A DNA stretch of 64,000 nucleotides from Carboxydothermus islandicus (GTDB lineage: Bacteria; Bacillota; Z-2901; Carboxydothermales; Carboxydothermaceae): the NCBI RefSeq assembly GCF_001950325.1, contig NZ_BDJL01000001.1, positions 1-64,000 of the forward strand, written 5' to 3'. Numbering within the stretch: the first letter of the stretch is position 1; each line of letters starts with the position of its first letter. The notes under the pieces are model-generated. The model searched no databases, was not told the origin of the DNA, and saw only the letters and a list, made by a program, of their open reading frames with translations. Positions 1 to 9,236 of this stretch are shown in pieces. The translations under genes were made by a program, and so were the position numbers.

Positions 1-119
1 GCCGCCGGCTTCCTTCAGATTCCACCTCGCGATGGACACCCTTGCCTTAAGCTAACGGCTACTACTACCTTCGCCGTTCAGGACTTTCACCTTATAGGCA
101 ACACCCATGCCGGGCGCAC
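1..119 (-). mobile_element. group II intron, 5' part of the RNA (continues beyond the left edge)
   Basis: Read on the minus strand, the stretch starts with GTGCGCCCGGCATGGGTG, the conserved 5' end of bacterial group II introns. It continues with the typical domain I segments GGTGAAAGTCC, GAAGGTAGTAGTAGC, GCAAGGGTGTCC and GAATCTGAAGGAAGC. The 5' splice position is placed at the complement of 119. The rest of the ribozyme and any reverse transcriptase lie outside the window. The intron begins directly after the T-tract of the terminator at 123-151. The subclass cannot be decided from 119 bases; the 5' sequence does not look like the usual class C start. Confidence 0.85.
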
Positions 120-122
120 ATA

Positions 123-151
123 AAAAATGAGCCAAAAATTTGGCTCATTTT
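123..151 (-). terminator. rho-independent terminator of the parA-parB-desulfurase operon
   Basis: The minus strand shows AAAATGAGCCAAA, a short T loop and TTTGGCTCATTTTTT, a strong stem followed by T residues. The left arm overlaps the TAA stop of the upstream gene. The T-tract ends only a few bases before the group II intron begins. Confidence 0.85.
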
Positions 152-1301
152 ATAACTCATCTTTTATCTCCTTTATTGCTTCTAAAAATTTCTCTACTTC
201 CTCTTCGGTATTAAAATATGAGAAGCTTGCCCGCACCGCCCCCCGCTCCAGGGTTCCGGCAACTTCATGGGCTTTAGGAGCACAGTGAAGTCCGGGCCGG
301 GTGGCTATGTCGTAAAGCTTGTCTAACATAAAGCTTACCGTTGCCGCATCGGCTTCGGGTAAATTAAAAGATATTAGCGGTGCCCGGTCGTTTTCCAGAT
401 CCGGACCCAAAATTTCCGCCCCCAGCTCCTTTAACCCCTGATAAAGCTTCTGGGTAAGTTTCTTTTCATGCTGAAAAATTTTCTCCACACCTGTCTTTAA
501 AACAAACTCCACCCCGGCTTTTAGTCCCGCAATACCAATCGTATTGAGGGTACCACTCTCGTATTTATCCGGCAAAATTTCCGGCGGTAGCTCTTCTTCC
601 GAATGCCCCCCGGTCCCGCCTTCTTTTAAGGTTCTTACCACCTTTTCCCATTCCGGCGCGATATAGAGGCCGCCGGTTCCTTGAGGACCGTATAATCCTT
701 TATGACCGGTAAAAGCCAGCAGGGAAATGTTGCAGCTCTGGACGTCCACCGGTATCGTTCCCAGGGATTGTGCCGCATCTACAATAAAAGCAATTCCCGC
801 TTCCCTGCAAATCTTTCCTGCTTCCGCTACCGGTGTGATGCATCCCAAAACATTTGAAGCATGGGTTAAAACCACCGCCCGGGTATTGTGCTTTAAAAGC
901 TTTTTTATTTCATTAGGGTCGATTTCTCCCTTGGGTGATGATGATAAGTAACTTACCTCAACTCCTTCCCGGCACAAGCGGTTTAAAGGTCGTTGAACCG
1001 CATTATGCTCAAAAGGCGATGCTATGACATGATCTCCGGCTTGAAGAAGGCCTTTTAAGGCTAAGTTTAAGCTTTCCGTTGCATTGGCGGTAAAAATTAC
1101 CCGGTCTGCCGAAACTCCATTGATTAATTTTTTTATAGCTTCCCGGGCTTCAAGGATTATTTGGGCAGCTTTTAAAGCCTTTTGATGACTTCCTCTTCCG
1201 GGGTTTGCTCCTACTTTTTCGGCAAAATATATCATTGCTTCCATTACTTCCGGGGGTTTGGGGTAGGTTGTGGCACTGTTGTCAAAGTAAATTGGTGACA
1301 T
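150..1301 (-). CDS. cysteine desulfurase-like class V aminotransferase
   Basis: PLP-dependent fold-type I enzyme of the NifS/SufS-like group (family resembling TIGR01977). It begins PIYFDNSATTYPKP. The PLP lysine sits in TGHKGLYG (about residue 201) and RPGLHCAP near the C terminus carries the expected persulfide cysteine. The likely role is sulfur mobilisation from cysteine, but members of this subfamily are rarely characterised. The ATG at 1301 is chosen because GAGAGGTG lies six bases upstream; a GTG at 1310 would add three residues but coincides with that ribosome-binding site. It follows parB closely and is the last gene before the terminator. Confidence 0.85.
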   Translation of the reverse strand: MSPIYFDNSATTYPKPPEVMEAMIYFAEKVGANPGRGSHQKALKAAQIILEAREAIKKLINGVSADRVIFTANATESLNLALKGLLQAGDHVIASPFEHNAVQRPLNRLCREGVEVSYLSSSPKGEIDPNEIKKLLKHNTRAVVLTHASNVLGCITPVAEAGKICREAGIAFIVDAAQSLGTIPVDVQSCNISLLAFTGHKGLYGPQGTGGLYIAPEWEKVVRTLKEGGTGGHSEEELPPEILPDKYESGTLNTIGIAGLKAGVEFVLKTGVEKIFQHEKKLTQKLYQGLKELGAEILGPDLENDRAPLISFNLPEADAATVSFMLDKLYDIATRPGLHCAPKAHEVAGTLERGAVRASFSYFNTEEEVEKFLEAIKEIKDEL

Positions 1302-1313
1302 ATAATTCACCTC

Positions 1314-2174
1314 TCATTCGATATACAATAAATCAAGAATCCGCTGCAACTCCTCCGGCGAATAATATTCAATGGTTATTTTTCCCCGCCCTTTAGCAGT
1401 ATTTTTTACTTCTACTTTAGTAGAAAAGAAGGCTCGTAACTTGTCTTCAATTTCCCGGATTTCCGGAGCTACCTGCCGTTTGGTTCTTATTTTTTCTTCA
1501 GGGCTATTTTTTATTTTTTTCACCAATTCTTCCGTTGCCCGCACCGAAAGACCCTCATTTTTCACCTTGCGGGCAACTTCACTCATTTTAATTGGGTCTT
1601 CTAAAGCTAATAGAGCCCGGGCATGACCGTAACTCAATTCACCTTTCTCCACCATTTCCTGAATTACCGGGGGAAGATTTAACAGGCGCAAGAGATTCGT
1701 CACGTACGTGCGGGATTTAGACAGGTTTTCAGCTACCTCTTCCTGGGTTAAGCCAAACTCCTCAATAAGACGCTTTAAAGCTTTGGCCTGCTCCAAGGGA
1801 TTTAAGTCTTCCCGTTGGAGATTTTCCATTAATGCTACTACGGTTGCTTCTTCATCGTTTAAATCCTTTACTACCGCAGGAATTTGTTTTAGCCCCGCTA
1901 ACTGGGCTGCCCGCCAGCGCCGTTCACCGGCCACCAATTCATATTTTTCTTCATCAATTTTTCGAACTACGATAGGCTGTAAAACCCCGTGCTTTTGAAT
2001 TGATTCCGCCAGCTCCTTTAAAGCTTCCTCGCTAAAAATCGTGCGGGGCTGTCTGGGATTTGGTATTATTTTTTCAACAGCAATTTCTAAAAGTCCATTT
2101 TTCCGCTCTAAATTTAATTTTCCCTCGGGAATCAATGCATTTAACCCTCGACCCAAACCTTTCTTATTTTTCAT
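1314..2174 (-). CDS. parB: chromosome partitioning protein ParB (Spo0J)
   Basis: Sequence-specific parS-binding CTPase that loads SMC and works with ParA in origin segregation; 286 aa, normal for the family. It opens with the typical GLGRGLNALIP, followed by the ParB/Srx nucleotide-binding domain with GERRWRA (about residues 82-88). Next come a helix-turn-helix around LTQEEVAENLSKSRTYVTNL and a C-terminal dimerisation segment. Its ATG lies inside the end of parA (11-base overlap), so the two are translationally coupled. Two perfect parS sites lie just upstream of parA. Confidence 0.97.
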   Translation of the reverse strand: MKNKKGLGRGLNALIPEGKLNLERKNGLLEIAVEKIIPNPRQPRTIFSEEALKELAESIQKHGVLQPIVVRKIDEEKYELVAGERRWRAAQLAGLKQIPAVVKDLNDEEATVVALMENLQREDLNPLEQAKALKRLIEEFGLTQEEVAENLSKSRTYVTNLLRLLNLPPVIQEMVEKGELSYGHARALLALEDPIKMSEVARKVKNEGLSVRATEELVKKIKNSPEEKIRTKRQVAPEIREIEDKLRAFFSTKVEVKNTAKGRGKITIEYYSPEELQRILDLLYIE

Positions 2175-2928
2175 TTCTTTCCATCACTTCCTTGGCAAGT
2201 TCATGATATACCTCCGCTCCGCGGCACTTTGGATCATACAAAAAGATGGGTTTTCCGTAGCTCGGCGCCTCCGATAAACGGACATTGCGCGGGATTACCG
2301 TACCGTAAACTAACCCCTTGAAAAATCCCTTAACCTCTTCTACTACCTGAATTGATAGATTGGTCCGACCGTCAAACATGGTAAGTAAAACCCCTTCAAT
2401 TTTTAAATCCGGGTTTAGACGTTTTTTTACAAGATCAATGGTATTTATTAACTGGGTTACCCCCTCTAAAGCATAATACTCGCACTGAATGGGAATAAGG
2501 ATGGTATCTGCCGCTGCCAGACCGTTTAAGGTAATAAGGCCCAAGGATGGTGGGCTGTCAATTAAGATGTAATCGTATTTATCTTTAATGGGAAGCAACA
2601 CTTTTTTTAAGCGAAGCTCCCTTTCTTCCAGCATGACCAGTTCAATTTCAGCGCCAGCCAACTCTACCGTAGACGGAATGAGATAGAGCCCGGAAATTTC
2701 CGTTTCTAAAATCCCTTCTTCCTTAACGCCGTCCACCAGCATGTCATAAATTGTTACCGGCAGTCCTTCCTTTGGAAATCCCAGACCACTGGTCAAATTT
2801 GCCTGGGGATCGGTATCCACTAAAAGGACTTTTTTCCCTGCTAATGCCAGGGCTGCCCCTAAATTTATTGCTGTAGTCGTTTTTGCAACGCCACCTTTTT
2901 GGTTGGCAACGGCAATAATCTTTCCCAT
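2164..2928 (-). CDS. parA: chromosome partitioning ATPase ParA (Soj)
   Basis: Deviant Walker-A ATPase, 254 aa. The N terminus KIIAVANQKGGVAKTTTA contains the KGGxxKT signature lysines, followed by the Walker A' DTDPQANLT and the Walker B-like DSPPSLGLI. It acts with ParB at parS near oriC and in many Firmicutes also regulates DnaA. It is first in a minus-strand set parA-parB-desulfurase; a 141-bp gap with two parS sites separates it from rsmG, so it probably has its own promoter there. Confidence 0.97.
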   Translation of the reverse strand: MGKIIAVANQKGGVAKTTTAINLGAALALAGKKVLLVDTDPQANLTSGLGFPKEGLPVTIYDMLVDGVKEEGILETEISGLYLIPSTVELAGAEIELVMLEERELRLKKVLLPIKDKYDYILIDSPPSLGLITLNGLAAADTILIPIQCEYYALEGVTQLINTIDLVKKRLNPDLKIEGVLLTMFDGRTNLSIQVVEEVKGFFKGLVYGTVIPRNVRLSEAPSYGKPIFLYDPKCRGAEVYHELAKEVMERNEK

Positions 2929-2993
2929 AACATCCTCTCCGCTGTGTGAATTAACTAATCATATTTTAACATAATTTTCGGTTTGTTTCTTAA

Positions 2994-3009
2994 TGTTTCA
3001 CGTGAAACA
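2994..3009. promoter_or_regulatory. parS site 1
   Basis: TGTTTCACGTGAAACA is a perfect 16-bp palindrome and fits the Bacillus parS consensus TGTTNCACGTGAAACA. It lies upstream of parA. ParB is expected to bind here, nucleate spreading and possibly autoregulate parAB. Confidence 0.95.
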
Positions 3010-3046
3010 TTAAATTTTTCTTTTTTACCCTTTGAGATCAGTCGTA

Positions 3047-3062
3047 TGTTTCACGTGAAACA
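3047..3062. promoter_or_regulatory. parS site 2
   Basis: This is a second copy identical to site 1, TGTTTCACGTGAAACA, whose start is 53 bp from the start of the first. It ends just after the stop of rsmG, so ParB spreading from the pair would cover both parA and rsmG. Confidence 0.95.
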
Positions 3063-3069
3063 TTTAAAA

Positions 3070-3777
3070 TTATAAAGGTCTTTTTTCCGGAATACCCGGA
3101 CGCCGGGGATAATTTTCCGGAGTGGTTTTTAATTTTTTATATACCACCAAAGAGCGCTCTCCAAAGTTTCCCGGTAGTCGATAGTGAAATACATCCATTA
3201 ACCCCAAGCCCAGTTGTTTTGCAGCCGTTTCGGCCTTTTTTAACTCTTCATCTACCTCGGGGCCTTTAAACAGGATAGCTTCTCCCCCCACGCGTAATAG
3301 GGGAGCATGAAACTCCAGTAAGATTCTAACTTCAGCCACAGCCCGGGAAAAGGTTAAATCAAAATTTTCCCGATACAGCTTTTGCTGGCCAACGTTTTCC
3401 GCACGTTCGTTTAACACCACTACGTTTTTAAAGTTCAATTCCCGTACAACCCTTTCAAGAAATTGACACCGTTTTTTTATAGAATCCAAAAGCAGTATTT
3501 CTAAACCCGGAACCATAATTTTTAGGGGAATACCAGGGAAACCGGCACCGGTTCCAATATCCACCGCTTTTAAATCCGTTAGGTCGCGATAAAGCAGCAC
3601 AGCCGTACTATCAAGAAAATGCTTTACTATAACCTCATCTTCACCGGTTACCGCGGTTAAGTTGTATTTTTCATTTTCAGATATTAATAAGCGATAATAA
3701 TACTCAAAGAGTTTGATTTTTTCCATTTCAATTGTCAGTCCAAACTCGGCAAAAAAAGCTTTAAGCTTCGTTTCCAT
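3070..3777 (-). CDS. rsmG: 16S rRNA (guanine-N7)-methyltransferase RsmG (GidB)
   Basis: SAM-dependent methyltransferase that modifies G527 of 16S rRNA. The SAM-binding core is visible as [16 protein letters not shown], followed by [13 protein letters not shown] and FSRAVAEV, in the usual order. The start at 3777 (METKLKAFF) is preferred because GTGAGG sits six bases upstream; a GTG at 3789 would give 239 aa. The start lies inside the 3' end of mnmG, so mnmE-mnmG-rsmG form a coupled operon. Confidence 0.93.
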   Translation of the reverse strand: METKLKAFFAEFGLTIEMEKIKLFEYYYRLLISENEKYNLTAVTGEDEVIVKHFLDSTAVLLYRDLTDLKAVDIGTGAGFPGIPLKIMVPGLEILLLDSIKKRCQFLERVVRELNFKNVVVLNERAENVGQQKLYRENFDLTFSRAVAEVRILLEFHAPLLRVGGEAILFKGPEVDEELKKAETAAKQLGLGLMDVFHYRLPGNFGERSLVVYKKLKTTPENYPRRPGIPEKRPL

Positions 3778-5656
3778 TTCCATCCTCACTTTTTTTACTC
3801 TCTAAATAAATTAGTAATACCGAAATATCGGCAGGAGTCACTCCGGAAACCCGCGAAGCCTGTCCAATATTTTCCGGTTTTATAGCATTAAGTTTTTGCA
3901 CCGCTTCTGCCGATAAACCTTTCACCTTGCTGTAATCAAAATCGGGAGGTAATTTTTTACCTTCATATTTATTAAAACGCTCGATTTCCTTTAGTTGTTT
4001 TTCAATGTAACCTTCATATTTTACTAAGATTTCCACCTGCTCCTTTACATCGTCGGAAAACTGCCCTTCGATGGCAAAAATTTTTTCAATGGCATCCATG
4101 TTAATTTCCGGTCGTCGTAAAAACTCTTTACCGGAAATTCCATGTTTGGGTGGAGAGGTACCGTATTCCTCCATGATTTCAAGATTTCTTTTAGTAGGGG
4201 TTACCTGGTTCTCCTCCAAAAATTCCATCAACTTATTGATTTTCTCAACCCGCTCATTGAACTTTCGCCACCGCTCTTCGGTAACAAGACCAATTTTATA
4301 ACCTTTTTCGGTGAGGCGAAGATCCGCATTATCATGGCGCAAAATTAGCCGATATTCCGCCCGGGAAGTTAAAAGCCGGTAGGGATCGGTAACTCCCTTG
4401 GTTACGAGGTCATCAATCATGACCCCGATGTAAGCTTCAGATCTTTTTAAAATAAACGGTTCTTTTTCTTTAACGTATAAAGCAGCATTAATTCCGGCAA
4501 CTATCCCCTGACCGGCAGCTTCTTCATAACCGGAAGTCCCGTTAATTTGCCCGGCAAAGAAAAGTCCTTTAATGTGCTTTGCTTCTAAGGTAAGCTTTAA
4601 CTGAGTTGGATCAATATAGTCGTACTCGATTGCATAGGCAGGTCGCATAATTTCTACATGTTCAAGTCCCGGTAAAGTACGTAACATTTTTATTTGTAAA
4701 TCTTCAGGAAGACTGGTGGACATGCCCTGGACATACATTTCATAAGTATCAAGCCCTTCCGGCTCTAAAAACACCTGATGTCTTGGTTTATCGGAAAAAC
4801 GCACAACCTTATCTTCAATTGAAGGACAATACCTGGGGCCAACTCCTTTAATTTCCCCCGAATAAAGAGGGGACCGGTGCAAATTTTCTAAGATAATGGT
4901 ATGAGTTTCTAAATTGGTGTAGGTAAGCCAGCAGGATACATTGGGTCGCTTTATTCCTTCGGTCATATAAGAAAAATAAAGGGGACGGTCATCGCCCGGT
5001 TGTTCAATCATCTTGGAAAAATCAACGGTTCTTTTGTCAACCCTGGCAGGAGTTCCAGTTTTAAAACGCCCCAATTTAAATCCTAAATCGGCCAGACTCC
5101 TGGATAGGAGAGTTGCATAGGGAAATCCTGCCGGTCCGGAAGGATAGTGAACATCTCCAATAATAATCCTTGAACTTAAATAAGTTCCCGAGGTGACGAC
5201 GACTGCCCGCGAAGTAAAAATAGCCCCGGTCCGGGTAAGTACTCCTTTAACTTTTTCCCCTTCGACCAAGATTTTGATGGCTTCTGCCTGTTTTAAATAA
5301 AGGTTTTCCTGACGCTCAATGGTTTTCTTCATCTCTTCCTGATAACGTCGTTTATCCGCTTGAGCGCGCAAAGTGCGAACAGCCGGTCCTTTTCCGGTAT
5401 TAAGCATCCTAATTTGAATATATGTTTTGTCGGTGTTAATTCCCATTTCTCCGCCTAAAGCATCCACTTCCCGAACCACCACACCTTTTGCGGGACCGCC
5501 AACAGCAGGATTGCAGGGCATTAAAGCCACATTATCCAGGGATAAAGTTAAAAGCAAAGTCTTAAGTCCCATCCGGGCAGAAGCCAGCGCCGCTTCCACT
5601 CCCGCATGACCGGCTCCCACTATAATCACATCATAATCACCAGCATGATATTCCAT
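3761..5656 (-). CDS. mnmG: tRNA uridine-5-carboxymethylaminomethyl modification enzyme MnmG (GidA)
   Basis: FAD-binding partner of MnmE that installs cmnm5 on the wobble uridine of tRNAs; 631 aa, the usual length. The N terminus shows the dinucleotide-binding [12 protein letters not shown], then [11 protein letters not shown], and the conserved [16 protein letters not shown] about residues 370-385. Both are GidA signatures. It ends within the start of rsmG and starts 10 bp after mnmE. This matches the Firmicute order mnmE-mnmG-rsmG. Confidence 0.97.
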   Translation of the reverse strand: MEYHAGDYDVIIVGAGHAGVEAALASARMGLKTLLLTLSLDNVALMPCNPAVGGPAKGVVVREVDALGGEMGINTDKTYIQIRMLNTGKGPAVRTLRAQADKRRYQEEMKKTIERQENLYLKQAEAIKILVEGEKVKGVLTRTGAIFTSRAVVVTSGTYLSSRIIIGDVHYPSGPAGFPYATLLSRSLADLGFKLGRFKTGTPARVDKRTVDFSKMIEQPGDDRPLYFSYMTEGIKRPNVSCWLTYTNLETHTIILENLHRSPLYSGEIKGVGPRYCPSIEDKVVRFSDKPRHQVFLEPEGLDTYEMYVQGMSTSLPEDLQIKMLRTLPGLEHVEIMRPAYAIEYDYIDPTQLKLTLEAKHIKGLFFAGQINGTSGYEEAAGQGIVAGINAALYVKEKEPFILKRSEAYIGVMIDDLVTKGVTDPYRLLTSRAEYRLILRHDNADLRLTEKGYKIGLVTEERWRKFNERVEKINKLMEFLEENQVTPTKRNLEIMEEYGTSPPKHGISGKEFLRRPEINMDAIEKIFAIEGQFSDDVKEQVEILVKYEGYIEKQLKEIERFNKYEGKKLPPDFDYSKVKGLSAEAVQKLNAIKPENIGQASRVSGVTPADISVLLIYLESKKSEDGNGNEA

Positions 5657-5665
5657 TTCACACCC

Positions 5666-7051
5666 CTACTTTCCTACACAAAATTGGGAAAATATTTCAT
5701 TTATGATCTCATCACCAATAGTATCGCCGGTAATTGCTCCTAATTCCCTTAAGGCCTCGTTTAAATCAATGGCCACAAGATCTACCGGCTCCCCAGAAGC
5801 TATATTTTTCTTGGCACTTAATAAAGAATTTAAAGCTTTTTCCAGGTAATTTTTATGGCGAAGGTTGGAAATTAAAGCGGATTCACCGCCTCCTTCCTGT
5901 TCGGGAAGAAATAGTTCGTAAAGCTTATTTTCTAAAGTTTCCAGTCCTTCAAAGTTCCTGGCGGAAAAAGGAACGTAATTTTTAATTCCGGTTTTTTGCG
6001 CATAGTGTTCAAAATTTACCTTACCCGGCAGTAAGTCAATTTTATTAATTACCAATAAACTTTTATCTTTATTTATTAAACTTAAAATCTTCTCATCATT
6101 TTCATCAATCCCCATACTAACGTCGATAACAAATAATGTCACATCCGCCTGATTTAAATATTCCCGGGTCTTTTCTACTCCAAGCTTTTCCACTAAATCT
6201 TCCGTTTCCCGGATACCCGCTGTATCGACAATTTTAACCGGGATTCCTTTTAAATTCAAATAATCTTCAATCACATCCCGGGTAGTGCCGGGTATATCGG
6301 TAACTATAGCCCTTTTTTTCCGCAATAAAGCATTTAATAAAGACGACTTTCCTACATTGGGTTTTCCGGCTATAACCGCCGTAATACCTTCTTTTAAAAT
6401 CCGTCCCCGTTCATACGAAGAGAGAAGTTTTTGAATGTCACTTATAATTTCATCAATGTTTTTAAGGGCGGAATCGGGACTTACTTCATCAAACTCGTAT
6501 TCCGGATAGTCAATGCTTACTTCGATAAAAGCTAAAATGTTGATAATTTTTTGCCGCACAGCATTTATTTTTTCCCGAAGTTCGCCAGATAATTGTCGTT
6601 CCGCAAGCTTCAAACTTGCATCGGTCCTGGCCCGGATAATATCAATAACCGCTTCGGCCTGGGATAAATCAATGCGCCCGTTTAAAAAAGCCCTTTTGGT
6701 AAACTCCCCGGGGTCGGCTAAACGTATCCCTTGCTTTAAAATAAGTTCCAATACTTTTTCCACCGCCACAATTCCGCCGTGACAGTTAATTTCTACCACA
6801 TTTTCACCGGTATAGCTTTTAGGGGCCCGCATAACCGATACCAAAACCTCATCCACGATTTTACCGTCAGCAGGGTCAATAATTTTTCCATAATGGAGAG
6901 TAAAGCCTGGAACCTTGGCCAAATCCTTGTTTTTTCGCGGTACAAAAACTTTTTTAACGGCCTCAATAGCTTGCGGACCGCTAACCCGTACGATTCCAAT
7001 GCCTCCTTCCCCTAAAGGGGTAGAAATGGCTGCGATAGTATCTTCCATCAT
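5666..7051 (-). CDS. mnmE: tRNA modification GTPase MnmE (TrmE)
   Basis: Formyl-THF- and GTP-dependent partner of MnmG. It has an N-terminal folate-binding domain starting EDTIAAIST, then an embedded G domain with GKPNVGKSSLLNAL (G1), DIPGTTRD (G2), DTAGIRE (G3) and NKIDL (G4). The C-terminal CVGK motif carries the conserved cysteine. The ATG at 7051 is chosen because AGGAG lies eight bases upstream; a GTG at 7060 overlaps that site. A TATAAT at 7081-7086 (minus strand) may be its -10 box. It follows the jag terminator, so it starts a new transcript. Confidence 0.96.
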   Translation of the reverse strand: MMEDTIAAISTPLGEGGIGIVRVSGPQAIEAVKKVFVPRKNKDLAKVPGFTLHYGKIIDPADGKIVDEVLVSVMRAPKSYTGENVVEINCHGGIVAVEKVLELILKQGIRLADPGEFTKRAFLNGRIDLSQAEAVIDIIRARTDASLKLAERQLSGELREKINAVRQKIINILAFIEVSIDYPEYEFDEVSPDSALKNIDEIISDIQKLLSSYERGRILKEGITAVIAGKPNVGKSSLLNALLRKKRAIVTDIPGTTRDVIEDYLNLKGIPVKIVDTAGIRETEDLVEKLGVEKTREYLNQADVTLFVIDVSMGIDENDEKILSLINKDKSLLVINKIDLLPGKVNFEHYAQKTGIKNYVPFSARNFEGLETLENKLYELFLPEQEGGGESALISNLRHKNYLEKALNSLLSAKKNIASGEPVDLVAIDLNEALRELGAITGDTIGDEIINEIFSQFCVGK

Positions 7052-7103
7052 GTCTTTCACTCCTAAGAGCTTTTTAAAAAATTATAACAACATTTAAACG
7101 ATG

Positions 7104-7128
7104 AAAAAAGGCAGGTGTTAGACCTGCC
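7104..7128 (-). terminator. terminator after jag
   Basis: On the minus strand GGCAGGT and ACCTGCC form a stem with a five-base loop, followed by six T residues. It overlaps the jag stop codon and separates the rpmH-to-jag group from mnmE. Confidence 0.85.
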
Positions 7129-7748
7129 TATCTTTTAGGTGCTATTATTACTTTACGGTTGGGATCTTCGCCTTCACTGTAGGTATAAACTCCTTCAAAG
7201 TTTTGTAAAGCAGTGTGAATAATTCTTCGTTCCTGCGGGGTCATAGGTTCTAAAGCAAAAGGACGTCCTTTTTGCCGGACCTTTTCCGCCACTCTTTCAG
7301 CAAGGCGGATTAAAGTTTTTTCCCGTCGCTCGCGATATCCCTGGGCATCTAAAATAATCCGCCGGGGAGTTATTTCATTTTTATTGGCAGCCAAATTAGT
7401 TATATATTGCAACGCATCTAAAGTTTCCCCCCGGTACCCAATTAATATACCAACATCATTGCCATAGAGGTTAATTAACAGGTGGTCTTCCCGCTGTAAA
7501 ATTTCATAACTAACTTTAACACCCATGGCCGCAATAACATCATCCAAAAATTTTTTGGCCTTTTCAATAACCCTGCTTTTAATAGTAAGTCTTACCTTTG
7601 CCGGTTTCTGTCCAAAAAGACCTAAAATACCTTTGGAAGGTTGCTCCAAAATTTCAATCTCCACGTCTGAGCGTTCGACCCCAAGCTGCTCTAAACCAAA
7701 ACTTATCGCATCTTCGACAGTCTTGCCGGTAACCTCAATCTCCCGCAT
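7128..7748 (-). CDS. jag: RNA-binding protein Jag (KhpB-like, SpoIIIJ-associated)
   Basis: Three-part protein of about 206 aa. The Jag-N domain (REIEVTGKTVEDAIS) comes first. A KH domain with the loop GYRGETLDALQY follows, and then an R3H domain around RIIHTALQNF. Family members bind RNA and affect cell division and envelope growth. The ATG at 7748 matches the family start; a GTG at 7769 inside the end of yidC would add seven residues. The pairing with yidC is conserved across Firmicutes. Confidence 0.93.
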   Translation of the reverse strand: MREIEVTGKTVEDAISFGLEQLGVERSDVEIEILEQPSKGILGLFGQKPAKVRLTIKSRVIEKAKKFLDDVIAAMGVKVSYEILQREDHLLINLYGNDVGILIGYRGETLDALQYITNLAANKNEITPRRIILDAQGYRERREKTLIRLAERVAEKVRQKGRPFALEPMTPQERRIIHTALQNFEGVYTYSEGEDPNRKVIIAPKR

Positions 7749-7749
7749 T

Positions 7750-8406
7750 TTACAAGGTACCCCTTTCACCGTTCTTATGGGTGCTCTTGTTAATAAAATA
7801 TTGCTGAATAATGCCCATGATATTTAACATTACCCAGTAAATACCCAATCCTGCCGGCAACGTCATAGCAATCCAGCCAATCATTAACGGCATAACGTAA
7901 AGCATAACTTTTTGATTGGGGTCATTGCCCGACGGCATAGTCATTTTACTCTGGATGTAAGTGGTAAGAGCAGCCAGTATCGGTAAAATAAAATACGGGT
8001 CTTTATGACTTATATTGGAAATCCAGAAAAATTTGGCATGTGCCGGATTTAGATATTGAAAACGATAAAGCGCTTGATACAACGCTATCAAAATAGGTAA
8101 TTGAATTAATAATGGCAGACAACCGGACATCGGGTTAACCCCGTATTCTTTATACAATTCCATTAAAGCCTGCTGCTGCTTTTGCGGGTCATTTTTATAT
8201 TTTTTTTGTATTTCCTGCATTTTTGGTTGCAGTTCCTGCATCACTTTCATTGACTTCATTTGTGCATGATTTAAAGGATATAAGATTATTTTTATCAAAA
8301 TAGTAAGCAAAATAATAGCCAGGGCATAACTCGGTATTCCTATGCTTTTGGTAAATAAGTAAAGGTTATTTAAAATCCAGGTTATGGCATCAATTAAAGG
8401 CTGCAA
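7750..8406 (-). CDS. yidC: membrane protein insertase YidC (OxaA/SpoIIIJ type)
   Basis: Inserts proteins into the cytoplasmic membrane. It has the Gram-positive core topology with hydrophobic segments near residues 20-40, 90-115, 145-160 and 170-200, and the cytoplasmic loop NHAQMKSMKVMQELQPKM typical of the family. At 218 aa it is short and lacks an obvious lipobox. The start is a TTG at 8406 with GGAGG ten bases upstream; the nearby ATG at 8411 is out of frame. It may also serve sporulation as SpoIIIJ does. Confidence 0.93.
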   Translation of the reverse strand: MQPLIDAITWILNNLYLFTKSIGIPSYALAIILLTILIKIILYPLNHAQMKSMKVMQELQPKMQEIQKKYKNDPQKQQQALMELYKEYGVNPMSGCLPLLIQLPILIALYQALYRFQYLNPAHAKFFWISNISHKDPYFILPILAALTTYIQSKMTMPSGNDPNQKVMLYVMPLMIGWIAMTLPAGLGIYWVMLNIMGIIQQYFINKSTHKNGERGTL

Positions 8407-8413
8407 ATCATTT

Positions 8414-8641
8414 TTACCTCCTTAGCTTTTTCTCGGGTACCGGATCATAGCCTCCGGGATTAAAAGGATGACAGCGCAGGATTCTTTTAATACCCAGGTA
8501 GCTGCCGTAGATTACTCCATACCGCTCAATAGCTTCATAAGTATACTGGGAACAGGTTGGGTAAAAACGACAATTACTACCTAAAATAGGAGATACAAAT
8601 TTTTGATAAAAACGAATAAGAAGTAAGATAATTTTACGCAT
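8414..8641 (-). CDS. yidD: membrane protein insertion efficiency factor YidD
   Basis: 75-aa member of the YidD family. It has an amphipathic N terminus ([15 protein letters not shown]) and the hallmark cysteine-containing segment [19 protein letters not shown], then [14 protein letters not shown]. It is thought to assist YidC. It lies between rnpA (8-bp overlap) and yidC, the common arrangement. Confidence 0.95.
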   Translation of the reverse strand: MRKIILLLIRFYQKFVSPILGSNCRFYPTCSQYTYEAIERYGVIYGSYLGIKRILRCHPFNPGGYDPVPEKKLRR

Positions 8642-8984
8642 TATTAATCGACCGCTTCAATAACTTAATTATATATAATAGCTGTTCCAAAATCACAGAA
8701 AATTCATCATTTTTAAAGGATACCCGGGGTATAACTACATAATCATATCCGGGTAAAAATTCAACGCATAGTCTTTTTAAAGCTTCTTTTAATCTTCTCC
8801 GTAAACGATTCCGAACAACTGCTTTACCAATTTTTTTACTCACCGAAACACCAAAAGAGGGTATTTTGCTCTCATCATCGTTTTTTAAGTAATAAACAAC
8901 AAAGTAACGGGATGCTATGGAACGACCATTTTGATAAATATTACGGTATTCTTCGTTTTTAGAAAGAAACTGGCATTTTTTCAT
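8634..8984 (-). CDS. rnpA: ribonuclease P protein component
   Basis: Basic protein subunit of RNase P that helps process the 5' ends of tRNAs. The RNR signature region appears as [22 protein letters not shown]-like sequence around residues 60-80. The ATG at 8984 gives 116 aa, the normal length, and fits homologous starts. A TTG at 9011 would extend it but has no better ribosome-binding site. It is next to rpmH, as in nearly all bacteria. Confidence 0.94.
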   Translation of the reverse strand: MKKCQFLSKNEEYRNIYQNGRSIASRYFVVYYLKNDDESKIPSFGVSVSKKIGKAVVRNRLRRRLKEALKRLCVEFLPGYDYVVIPRVSFKNDEFSVILEQLLYIIKLLKRSINNA

Positions 8985-9033
8985 AGCACATCTTTTAAAA
9001 GGATTTCCCAAATTAGAGAAGCTTATACAGAAT

Positions 9034-9052
9034 AAAGGCCCGTTGGGCCTTT
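9034..9052 (-). terminator. hairpin between rpmH and rnpA
   Basis: AAAGGCCC and GGGCCTTT form a compact stem overlapping the rpmH stop. No strong T-tract follows on the minus strand. It may therefore be a partial terminator or processing hairpin that raises L34 expression relative to RnpA. Confidence 0.5.
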
Positions 9053-9185
9053 ATGCAGTAAGTCTCTTTCTACCTTTAAGCCGCCGTCTTTTAATAACTC
9101 TACGCCCGCCTGGGGTTCGCATCCGCTTTAAGAAACCGTGTACTCTTTTCCGTCGCCGGTTTTTTGGCTGATAGGTCCTTTTCAT
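9051..9185 (-). CDS. rpmH: 50S ribosomal protein L34
   Basis: 44-aa, highly basic ribosomal protein. It begins [18 protein letters not shown] and ends in arginine- and lysine-rich sequence, as L34 does. The ATG at 9185 has AGGAGGTG directly upstream; the longer frame to 9236 has no family support. It is the first gene leftward from oriC. Confidence 0.98.
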   Translation of the reverse strand: MKRTYQPKNRRRKRVHGFLKRMRTPGGRRVIKRRRLKGRKRLTA

Positions 9186-9236
9186 TTTCACACCTCCTAA
9201 TCTATCTAAAAAAGCCTTTATCCCCCATAGATACAC

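Noticed and set aside
6779-7015. Plus-strand and alternate-frame open frames opposite mnmE
   Set aside because: Shadows of the conserved MnmE frame.
8409-8411. ATG as start of yidC
   Set aside because: Out of frame with the conserved protein; TTG 8406 is in frame with a good ribosome-binding site.
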